A stretch of DNA of 64,000 nt from Topomyia yanbarensis. Taxonomy: Eukaryota; Arthropoda; Insecta; Diptera; Culicidae. The notes under the pieces are model-generated. The model was not told the DNA's origin. It worked only from the letters and a program-made list of their open reading frames with translations, and did no database searches. The translations under genes were made by a program, and so were the position numbers. This document shows positions 54,996 to 64,000 of this stretch, piece by piece; the first letter of the stretch is position 1, and every line of letters starts with the position of its first letter. The stretch lies in assembly GCF_030247195.1 (NCBI RefSeq), contig NC_080670.1, positions 35,493,934 to 35,557,933 of the forward strand. Direction: 5' to 3'.

Positions 54996-57840
54996 GTTGT
55001 ATTTTTTGCTGTAGTTTAAGAAAGCAATATCGTAGAATACAAATTTTTAGGTTAATTTGTTGCGTTTCAAAGCCCTCATTCGCATGTATGAAAAAAGCCT
55101 TATGTTTGTATTTGTTTGCCCTTTTCACAAAAAAGCGTTGAAATGAAATCGCAGCTCCTGATATCACGCTATCTCTGAAGTGCATGCGTGCATAGTTCCA
55201 AATTTTACTTCGACATCGACTTTTTCTAAAGGTGACTTCCCAGTAGTATCCTTGATTTGAATTATTATCGCTAATCCTAATGCCAAAGAACAAATAAAAG
55301 CCTCTCGAAAACGAACCATTTGGGAAAATCATCGTCATTACTGGAATTTTCATTTTCACGAAACTTTTCGATAACCTTCCGTCACTTGCGTTAATGCACT
55401 GGGTGCACAGTGCTCTGAAAACCTAGCGAAATCGTCTTAGGGCACCAGCGGGTCTAATTCGGAGCTATCTGTGCGGCGAGTTAAATCTGTAAAGACTACT
55501 AAAAATTAATTTTTATTCCATAATTTTTAGTTCAGCAAATCGAGAGATCGTGCTCACCGCAAGCCATGAAAAATAGACTACGTTGTGAAGCGATGGTCAC
55601 TATTTATTAAAAAATCACGGTTAAATAAAAAATAAAACCATTAAAAAATTTCAAATAGTTTATAATTTTCACAAACTTATTAGGAAAAATTGTTTAATAA
55701 TATTGTGTAGGAAAAAAGCTGAAAATTTCAGTATTTTCTCTATCTGCAACATATAAACCCTTAAGTATACCAATTAATTGGTATACGAATTGGAATAGGT
55801 TCGCCAAATTTTGGAAGAAGTCTATAAAATAACCCCTTGAAAGCTACCTAAACATTGTTGTAGTTCGATGCAATAAAAAAAATCCCCAAAAATGAAATGA
55901 ACCTATTAATGTGAAACACAGTGAATAATACATACAGTAAAGACCCATTTTTATCAATCTCATGGTGTATTTTAGGCTGACAAAATGGGGACATTGACTA
56001 AATCGGGCAATTTTTTTTTCTTTATAATAAACTGAAGCTGTTAAAATATTCTTCCCGTCCCTTGATGTAGTCTGATAACTATTTCTGATTATGATGAACT
56101 TTTTATTTTTGCATATTTCCATCTTTATGATACGGAAAACATGCTCAAGAAAGGATTTACTCGAATTCAGTCTTGTTCGTCTGCTAGAGCCCATCAAACA
56201 TATGTTCATATTTGGCTGATAAAATTGGGGTGTCAATGTATTAAAATAGATATTCAGCATTCGAAGAAGTTTCTTGTGAACGACTGTAGAACAACTTTGT
56301 TTCTACTTACTTGAAGTCAGCGGCGTAGCCAGAAATTCGGTTTGGTAGCGGTTTGGTGAAAATCGATCTTACTGTCCAAACGGCATAATTCCGAAACCGT
56401 AATTTTTGAAATTTTAAAATTATACAGAATTAATTTTTCAGAAAATAGTAACAGAGATCGTGTCTTCAGCGAATTTGTTGAGACTTTATTGTAGTCATGA
56501 ATATTAACCTGAGAAAATTCACCATAAATATTTCTTGGACGATATACCGTCAAATTTATTTTATCAAATGATGCGCTGTTTAACGTTTGTAAAACTCATC
56601 GAAGATACTAAACCTCCGAAATTGGCGGAATCTGAGGATTATGATTGATTACAGAACTCTGGAATTTTCTATTGGAATGTATTCAGGTAGGAATTAGATA
56701 TTGATGCTATTAGACAACTGTGAAATCAAGACCAATAGATCAGTTACATATCAGGACCCCATTCCGACAATTTATCAAAAATCCTCATGATGTTTACAAC
56801 AACAGGTTATCAATCTACGGATCAGCTAATTGTTATTGTAATATTGAATTAAATCAGTCTGCATCAATAAATTTTCAACTTCAATCCAATATATTTTTGG
56901 GTGTGGGGGGGGGGTTGTATGGTGTTAAACCCCAAAACCTTCTCTTGGGTACGCCGTTGCTTGGAGTTATTTATTTGGCTTTTCATTTTCCGATATGTTT
57001 CAGATCGATCCGATGGTCATTAGTTAGAAAAATTGCAGTCAGAAGGTTCGCACAAATGAACATTTTTGCACTGATAAGTTATCAAGTTCCTTCCAGACAA
57101 CTTGGAAGGGTTCGGTGATTATTTCTAGCGGTTGTAGATAGAAAAATGAGATACAAAATTCGATTTATCGAAATAATGTTTGGCTTATTTCAATGGATTA
57201 TTACTATATTGAACAATAAATAGGCGACAAAGAGTAAACCACAAACAACAAGCCATAACTTTTCAAGTATTCAAAATAGATATTTGAAGTCTTCAGTAAA
57301 GTTATTCGCAAAAGTAAGAGCTACAAAATTGCTGAAGGCATCATTTCGATACAATCACTTCCAAGAAAATTTGTGAAAATATCTCACTCATAGGAGGATT
57401 AATCAGCAAAAGCACAATACCAAAAGAAAGGGCATATTACCTCCATTAAATTCTCCGAAGATACTATTGACCTAAAATAAGCCGTTTTGGCGCTAATAAT
57501 AGATTACATGTTTTTGGTCATATTTCTGACAATGGGAAATGATAAAAATCTTTCGTCCGAATTTAATGTTAAATATCTCTTTTGATAATATACCGATTTC
57601 AACAATCTATAGCTTGTTCGAAAGGTATTCGTTGAAGCTGTCAAAAAACATATAAATTGTTAATCTATATTGTCAATTTCGGCAGATAATTCAAAAAAAC
57701 TGCAAAAAACCCAATTTTTACGCATTCAAATATTCATATCTTGGAAACTAAACATCAGAATCAAAAACGAATTAATAGCGTTCATACTGTTTTTTAGTTC
57801 TTTCATTTAAAATTGGTTTGGATTAAATCGCAAAACGTCG
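54996..57840. other. No gene recognised; AT-rich DNA
   Basis: It contains a perfect 22-bp palindrome at 55,765-55,786 (halves start GTATACCAATT) and a direct repeat of GGCTGAYAAAATKGGG at about 55,977 and 56,214. Minus-strand frames of 131 and 138 codons (54,964-55,359; 55,844-56,260) have no recognisable domain and unremarkable composition. Confidence 0.35.
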
Positions 57841-57843
57841 AGC

Positions 57844-57945
57844 TGAGTCGATTGGTATATAAGACTCGGCCCTCCGGGCCTCGGAAAAAATCTTGAAAGT
57901 TTGAGCGAATTCTATACATTTCTTTTATAAGAAATGTAAAAAGTA
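57844..57945 (+). repeat. Paired hairpins (GAGTCGATTGG ... CTCGGCCCTCCGGGCCTCGG)
   Basis: A GC-rich hairpin, CGGCCCTCCGGGCC (57,867-57,880), stands out in AT-rich DNA. Fifty bases on, ACATTTCT ... AGAAATGT (57,916-57,937) forms a second hairpin. This looks like the end of a dispersed repeat whose other boundary I cannot locate. Confidence 0.5.
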
Positions 57946-58439
57946 CACTAAATTTAAGTCGAGTTTTTTCGTTCCACCTTTTAAACTGCTTGTGAAGAAA
58001 ATCCGTTCAATCTATCTGCCACGTTTCTCGCTCTCATTCCATACAATATTCCGTTTTATATCTGCTCTCCTTGAAAAACGTATACCAGCTGAACAGGTGG
58101 CGACTATCTTCTAAGATAGTTGAATAAGCTACAAAATGTGAAAACGGTACTTACTTAATGTAAGACCACCGACTCATTAAACGTAAAAACCACTGAGTGC
58201 GATATAAGAGAAGGTATTGGTCCAGGATTCGGTATAAGCGGACAATGTTATTCTGAAGATATTTAAATTACATGGAGAACAGAAGGAGACAGTCTTTCTT
58301 AGCTTAGCTTAGGAAGACTGCTCGAAGTTGCACTTCGTGATTGTCTGAATGAGTAAAAATGCACAACTAACCAAAAAAATAAGCTTGAGAGGAGCAAAGC
58401 ATTCTCACTGTGCATGTTTCACTGACCCAACATTTTTTT
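57946..58439. other. No feature seen
   Basis: Mixed DNA. AGCTTAGCTTAGGAAGACTG at 58,300 forms a short doublet. No gene signal. Confidence 0.4.
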
Positions 58440-58600
58440 ATAAAATAACCAATTACGACGCGCCGGCCACGTTCAATGCTGTACTACCGGGGAAGGAAAG
58501 GAATGTTAGTTCGACACTCGCTCTTGATAGAGATCGAGACTACCTCTGGATCTCCGCGGGCATCACAGAAAAGGAATTGTGTTAGTAGGAAAGGGAAAAG
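58440..58600 (-). repeat. Diverged fragment of the 540-bp SINE
   Basis: Plus-strand CGCCGGCCACGTTC, GGAAGGAAAGGAATGTTAG, ATCTCCGCGGGCATCACAG and TGTTAGTAGGAAAG correspond in order to the reverse-oriented middle of the 11,588 copy (CGCCGGCCAGGCCC, GGAAGGAATGGTTAG, ATATCACGGGAGG, TTGTTAGTAAGAG). Confidence 0.55.
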
Positions 58601-59204
58601 ATTAGTAGGTATTGCTTCTTATTAACACTTCAATGATCATTTCCAGATTTTTTTAGTTTTCGTTAAGCTTGAGCATGAACTTCACGTTAAATAGCGAGAA
58701 AATCTCTTGGAACATAGGCAGTCGATATTTTTTCTATTACTTTTTACAGAAGAAAAACTACCAAAGGAAAAAAAGAAATAATCTCGAAAACATTAATTGA
58801 GGTTAGTAGACAAACTGAAGCAAACTCGATTCTATTTGCGATTTGAGTGATTTGAGCAGCCTGAAATGAGCAATAACTGTACCGGAAGCATTTCTTCGTA
58901 TAACGGATATATTAACAGCTCCGCGCGCGCGTCGTTTGTTCCCCTTCCCTGTCAGCATACGACACACAGAGCTTCATTATTGCAGCCCCTGCCGGAAGCG
59001 AAACTGAGTCACGGGCCAACCCCAACCGTTGTCAAAACGTACGAACTAACAGCGGCTGGGGCCAGAACCCGAACCATCCCCTGGTCCAAGCAAAAACGGC
59101 ATAAGGGAGCCACCCTGCAAAATTTTAAAAAAGGTCTGTAAAAATTTGTATAAGCTGGAATACACTATGCTATATTTCTTATTAGTGGAAATAATGTAGG
59201 TAAA
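58601..59204. other. No gene recognised
   Basis: A GC-rich patch (58,915-59,110, including a CG run CGCGCGCGCG) lies inside AT-rich DNA. The 91-codon plus frame over it shows no domain. Confidence 0.35.
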
Positions 59205-59525
59205 ATATTTTTTCTCCACTAAGAAGAAAATTGTTTTAAACCACATTTGCGCGTTAAGGGCACAAAACCTATAACTAAATTATTTATGGAATTTGCATTT
59301 CGACTTCGTCTCATCAGAATCCGATACTAACTTAGTGCCAGGACTAAGCTAGCGCCGGATTGACACCAGCTTCAAAAGCGAAAACACGTTTTGTGTTTCT
59401 TGCGGGACATCACGGCGTTTGCTCAAAAACACAAATAGTGATCTCGTTTTTGGAGCTAGCGTCAATCCGGCGCTAGCTTAGTCCTCGCACTAAGTTAGTG
59501 TCGAATTCTGTTGAGAAGAAATCGT
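59205..59525. mobile_element. TTCGACTTCGTCTCATCAG-family MITE with about 65-bp arms
   Basis: The left arm (about 59,299-59,365) contains TACTAACTTAGTGCCAGGAC and TAAGCTAGCGCCGGATTGAC. The right arm (about 59,457-59,522) is its reverse complement with few mismatches. A leading block (CCACATTTGCGCGTTAAGGG) is shared with 12,680-12,790. No ORF. Worn relatives are at 18,038, 42,455 and 43,615. Confidence 0.82.
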
Positions 59526-59802
59526 AAGCCAAATTCCAGAACTAGTAAAGCTAGAATGTTTTTTTTAGTTTATCCCCTGACAGGTTGTATTACCCGAATC
59601 ACCTGATGCCCAGTTACTGTTTAATCACAGCTCTACTGTCACATATTGGTATATCTGTTACATATCTGCCAACCCAAGAATAGTTCGTAGTCAAGTGTAG
59701 CCAAAAATATCAGATCTGGCAAGCGATTAACGCATGTGGTCAAATAAGCGCTCCTACATCACTTCCGGGAGATATCCCAGGAGGCGATTTTTACCGTCTA
59801 TA

Positions 59803-61092
59803 AAGGGCGAACACGAAATTATTGCGACACCGAAAATGTCACGCCAATTTTCTTATAATGTTCAAAATCAAACTAAGATTTTAGGGTAGTTTTATACATA
59901 TATTTACTTCAAAAATCAAAAGAAAAGTTAATCGATGGAGCCTTGAGTGTAAAATTGAACGCATTTTCGCTTGATGCCCTCCATCAAAGTCTTTACAGTG
60001 TCATCCGATACCAGTTTCTCAGTTTTTTTTCCATTTTCTTAACATGTCCTTCTCGTCTTTGTCTGTCTCCTTGCTCTTCCGAAGTTCCCGCTTCATCATT
60101 GCCCAATACTGCTCCACCGGGCGCAGCTCTGGACAGTTTGGCGGATTCATGTCCTTTGGAACAAAATGGACAGAATTGGCCTCATACCACTCCAGGACAC
60201 TTTTAGAATAGTGGCATAATGCCAAATCTGGCCAAAATAGCGGAGCTTCGTCGTGCTGCTGTAAGAACGGCAAAAGGCGCTTCACGAGGCACTCAGATTT
60301 GTAGATCTCACCATTTACTGTGCCCTTTGTCACGAAAGGCTCACTCCTCAGTCCGCAAGAGCAGATGGCCTGCCAAATGAGATATTTGGAGGCGAACTTC
60401 GACATTTTCTTCTTCTTAAATTTGTCGTCCACATAGAACTTGCTCTTGCCGGTGAAAAACTCCAACCCCGGAATTTGCTTAAAATCGGCTTTTATATACG
60501 TTTCGTCGTCCATCACACAGCAGCCATATTTTGCCAGCATCTTCTCGTAGAGCTTCCGTGCCCGAGTTTTAGCCGTCGACTGTTGCCGCTCATCGCGGTT
60601 TGGGAAGTTCTGTACCTTTTATGTATGTAGTCCAGCTCTCTTCTTTGCATTCTGGACGTAGCTCTGCGACATGCCGATCTTTTTAGCCAAATCACGGCTT
60701 GAGACGTTGAGATTTGCTTTAATCATCCGCTTCACCTTTCCCTCCGTCTTTTTGTTCACCGGCCCCGGTTTTGTTCCAGCTCCTTTGCCGTGGTCCAACG
60801 TCAACTGCTCCTGGAACCGCTTCAACACTCTGGAGACGGTTAAATGGTGAATGTTCAACATTTTTCCCAACTGCCGGTGCGACAGGTCAGGAAATTTCAG
60901 GTGTTTGGAAAGAATTGGTTCTCTCGACTCGCGTTGGTTCACCTCCATTTTCGTTGAATCGAAAAACACGACTTCGAGTTTGACAGCATGTAAACAATAC
61001 ACATCAATGAGAAAGTGTGCAAAATTTGGTTGATTTTTACCCAATGGTAAAAAAGTTATTGAATGTGTCGCAACAATTTCGTGTTCGCCCTT
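59803..61092 (-). mobile_element. Complete 1,290-bp ITmD37E-like transposon
   Basis: Both ends begin AAGGGCGAACACGAAATT and stay inverted-repeat for 28 bp with one mismatch. TA flanks both sides (59,801-59,802 and 61,093-61,094), the target of the IS630-Tc1-mariner superfamily. The single gene inside is on the minus strand. Length, ends, TA duplication and the DD37E spacing agree with the ITmD37E group reported from mosquitoes. Well preserved, so probably a recent arrival. Confidence 0.95.
59928..60948 (-). pseudogene. ITmD37E-type transposase, one nonsense and one frameshift break
   Basis: It cuts and pastes the element at TA sites using the 28-bp ends. It starts at the ATG at 60,948 (MEVNQRESREPI). 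The N-terminal half has two helix-turn-helix-like regions (HRQLGKMLNIHHLTVSRVLK; SSRDLAKKIGMSQSYVQNAK), with GTKPGP between them. The catalytic half has VMDDETY, WPDLALCHYS and ELRPVEQYW. There are 37 residues between the second Asp and the Glu, hence DD37E. A TAA at 60,619-60,621 interrupts an otherwise continuous frame, where a one-base change would give Tyr. Near the end an 8-nt T run (60,023-60,030; A on the coding strand) shifts the frame. The span of 1,021 bp is one base over 340 codons, so one surplus base explains it. Beyond it the frame reads KTEKLVSDDTVKTLMEGIKR and ends at 59,928. Confidence 0.92.
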
Positions 61093-64000
61093 TAAAACAG
61101 TGCAATGGCTTACCAGCTCTGTTTTGGACTTATCTGGCGTCATATCCAGCTTTAAGACAAAGTAGAGAATATTTCCACTTTTTCTATGGGAAACGAAGAA
61201 ACTAATGCTACCACCAGGGATGCGAACGGTACCTGTAAACTACATTTTTTCCGGTATATTTACCTTTGCACAAGCCGTACAGCCCGCTACAGCGACGCAT
61301 CACTACTGCTCTTGCCAGAACGGTAGCCAAACCGAGTACATTTTTCCGTACATCAGTAAAATACATTTTTGTTTTGCTGCTGTACTCCGACTGCTCGGAG
61401 AGAGTGTGGGGTAGTAAAGTTTGCTCTTTCACATTGTACACTTTTCTCTGCATAGTCAAAGGGAGAGGGCCCGCACCCGAAAGCGTTGATGCCGGTCGTT
61501 GCGTAAATGAACCGCATTCATTGTCGTTGTTTGTGATTAAAAATATTGAATAAATTAAAAATATTAAAAAGTGTAAAATGAGGAAAGAGAAGCTGTACCG
61601 CTCGCCTCTGGTGGCTGTACTGGGGGCAGTATTCTTTGTCATGTTACTGCTTTGCTTACAGACTGCCGTACAGCGCTGGGCGTCCTGCACTAGCGAGCGA
61701 CAGCAGCGCCTTTTGAGAAAGGAGAATGTAGGTAGAAAAATTACAGCCGTAGAAAAGGTTTTGCATTTTGCATCGTTGCACAGTGGCTAAAAACAGCGTT
61801 TTGAGGTACTTAATTCACTGGAGTCAAAACTGTCCATATTAGCGATTTCACATATTCTACAATGTTTGTGTGTGTAAAAAGCGCCATCTTTTGGTGATAT
61901 TATTTTTTTTTAAATTGATCATAGTAGGCTACAGAAAATTTAACTTTTGAACCGAAAGAGATAGCGCTTGGTTGTCTTCGACAAAGTTGTAGAGGAGAGT
62001 ATTTTTATAAATTTTGCAGAAGACATGTTGTCTCTGTCACTCATAGTAATCGAGTTATGAGAAGTTCTCTATGGTGAACTCCTTCATTTCCTATTTTTAC
62101 TCATAACTTTTTTATTTCTGATTTTTCGCATTAATAATATTCTAAGGTATTTTTTATCATCATAAAACTTTTCCGAAGAGAATTCTGTGTAAAGACTTAT
62201 AGCTGATTTTGATTTAATTTTGGTCGGTTTTTGAACCCGTGTGACCTCACTATCGGCAAAAATTGTAATTATACTATCAATTATTCTAATAGGACTAGGT
62301 TTCACCTACAAAACGAAGGTAAAATTCATACGATAATCTGAACCGAGATGAAATTGTATGTCACTCATTGAAAAATCATTCAATATCAGTGTTAACCTTC
62401 CGGTAGACGCACTAGTACACAGAGTGCGCGTCACTCAGGAAATCAAGCGAAAGCGAAACGAAACAATGAAAACAATCTAGCCAATATTTACTAATGACAT
62501 TTGTACATTTGGCAACAATGCCACATAATTGAATAACTTTAATTCCAGGAAAATTCTATATCAGCATAGAATCAATTTTTTTCTGTGATTTACAGAAATA
62601 TCGCGTGATTTGAATACGGTAGTAGCACGACCCCTCCTCTCCGCAGCACCGCTGCTAGAAACCATTGTCAATTCACAGAATTGCGTACCTTTACTTTGAC
62701 ACTCGCCGCCCAATCCGTTAATCTGGACGGCGGCGGTCCCTCTCTCGTTGGCAGATTTATATGTACAGGCAGAGGGGCTGCTACGGCAATTTACGATTCG
62801 CCATTTTGGCTCTACCAATATGCAACATGGCTGGAAAAGGCACAAAAAAGATAGAGAGGCTCGACCGATTTGGTCGAATCGGTTGAACCTAAGCTAGACA
62901 CCTTTCACGTTTCCAAATCAAGATTTCACCCGAGGTTTGCAATCTGCACTTAAGCATGTTCGTCTCAAACAGTAGGATTCAGGGACAAAACAAAAATCGT
63001 TCTTCCGAACGTGACGAGAATGGCCAAGTGAGTCACCATCATCGTACTGGGAATTTCGCGCGGGTCTGGTGCGATCCTCTTTCGGGTGCGAATGAAGAAG
63101 AAAGCAAAATCAGAGGTGTCAATTGACGGCACGGTTTGAATATTAATTGACCACTCGAGTTGACGAGTACACCGGCCGGAGCCGCAGACCGAGACTGGCC
63201 TCAGTCTTTACCGGATTAGGTGGTGGTATTCGTGTTTGGTAATGGGACGCCACCTTCGCAATGGCCATTTACCATCACCCCTCTGCCATAAACAGTGCCA
63301 AAATGGGGTGGAGATAAGACGAAATTATCCAAAAAAATTTCTGAGTTATGGCTGAGTTGCGTCACTTTGGCGGATTGGATTGTAAACCTTCGAGCAGGCG
63401 AGCGTGATTCTCACCAGAGTCATTCACTTTGTAAGATCTCTAATAACCTGGACCTCATAGTTTGGTCATTCTGCATTTAGAACCTCGATCAGTGTCTTTA
63501 GGAATGTAGCTCTAGTCCAGAAATCCTCTATATTCTAAGAATTTGATGCGGAATCTGTCAAAATAGTATAGAAACAAGATTGCACTATAAAGCTTTGTAT
63601 TCGCCTGAATTTTGAAGCAAGCCGCGCAAACTATTCGAAACCCTTGAAAAAAAACTCCTTCGTTACAGCTATAAATATATTCCCCGAACCCACTGAGCAA
63701 AACTTCCAAGTTCAACAAAGGAAAAACCGTTCAGTTCGTGTAGACGAAAAAAAAGTACCATGCAAAAGCAAACATTAACCTTTCCATTTGGCACAATTGA
63801 AACCGGGATGAACCCCTTCAACGCAGTTCCCATTTCCCGACACAGGAGACAGCTGCGCGGACATTGTCGGTCGCCATTTTGAATAAATTCGTTTATACAG
63901 GCAGCACACATATATAATGTGTACTCTCACTCTTCATTTAGCATTTAGCCCGGGTCTAATGCGAACACCCGATGAGCATATGAGCATAGAAAGCGAAATA
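61093..64000. other. No gene recognised; mixed unique and worn repeat DNA
   Basis: 61,200-61,770 is GC-richer, with overlapping ORFs on both strands (160 codons minus, 95 plus) and no domain. 61,800-62,330 carries GTCTTCGACAAAGTTGTAGA and GAGTTATGAGAAGTTCTC, words typical of dispersed repeats here. 62,400-64,000 is non-repetitive, moderate GC, with short ORFs. Nothing is called. Confidence 0.3.

Noticed and set aside
54964..56260. 131- and 138-codon minus-strand ORFs
   Set aside because: Low-complexity AT-rich composition and no recognisable domain; lengths are not unusual for chance frames here.
61205..61790. Possible gene in 61.2-61.8 kb
   Set aside because: Overlapping ORFs on both strands, none with a motif; the ends resemble a worn transposon but no inverted repeat could be matched.
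1..64000. Endogenous viral elements or viral genes
   Set aside because: Looked for polymerase, capsid and glycoprotein-like frames. The only polymerase frames are LINE reverse transcriptases with LINE-type endonuclease or RNase H.

Overview
This 64 kb window looks like a gene-poor, transposon-rich stretch of a dipteran nuclear genome, most likely a culicine mosquito (Aedes-like). The reasons are a DD37E Tc1/mariner-type transposase of the ITmD37E kind known from mosquitoes, an I-clade LINE with a C-terminal RNase H, RTE- and CR1-type LINE remnants, tRNA-headed SINEs of the general kind known from Aedes, a high density of palindromic MITEs, and AT-rich filler. The species is inferred, not shown. 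I found no host protein-coding gene, tRNA or rRNA gene that I can support. The GC-richer single-copy stretches (about 5.3-6.7, 15.1-16.5, 21.5-22.6, 32.5-34.0, 41.5-43.5, 49.5-50.5, 52.2-53.0 and 62.4-64.0 kb) are where host exons, introns or regulatory DNA would be expected.

Layout. 1-3.7 kb: 3' part of an I-clade LINE on the minus strand, with open RT and RNase H but a 5'-truncated endonuclease. 7.3-9.4 kb: two GGAGACT-type minisatellites around a longer tandem repeat and a perfect 20-bp hairpin. 9.7-14.2 kb: LINE scraps, nested MITEs, a full-length 540-bp SINE with target-site duplications, and an RTE remnant. 17-23.5 kb: a decayed CR1-type LINE copy, MITEs, SINEs, a roughly 1-kb one-strand purine tract, and a second RTE remnant. 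23.8-25.3 kb: a 115-bp tandem array with GCCAT/ATGGC motif pairs, split by a MITE. 25.4-26.1 kb: a hAT-type MITE with a perfect 8-bp duplication inside another MITE. 27.2-31.3 kb: a CR1/Jockey-superfamily LINE bracketed by inverted copies of its own 5' region. 34.6-40.9 kb: tandem arrays, a 1.94-kb foldback element and a 430-bp tandem dimer. 44.4-48.9 kb: a 117-bp array, a LINE ORF1 remnant, a 2.24-kb foldback element with a 130-bp tandem core, and a MITE between identical 53-bp copies. 53.0-53.6 kb: the second 540-bp SINE. 59.8-61.1 kb: a complete 1,290-bp ITmD37E-like transposon whose transposase is broken by one stop codon and one frameshift.

Functionally this is a graveyard of mobile elements plus a few recent arrivals. 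The best preserved are the I-clade LINE, the CR1-type LINE and the ITmD37E element. The last two each look one base too long at an 8-nt A run in the coding strand, so both breaks should be tested as possible sequence errors. The two 540-bp SINEs have no proteins of their own and must have used a LINE's machinery. The observations most worth following up are the inverted-repeat-flanked LINE, the two large foldback elements, the motif-bearing 115-bp and 130-bp arrays, and the MITE between 53-bp identical duplications.
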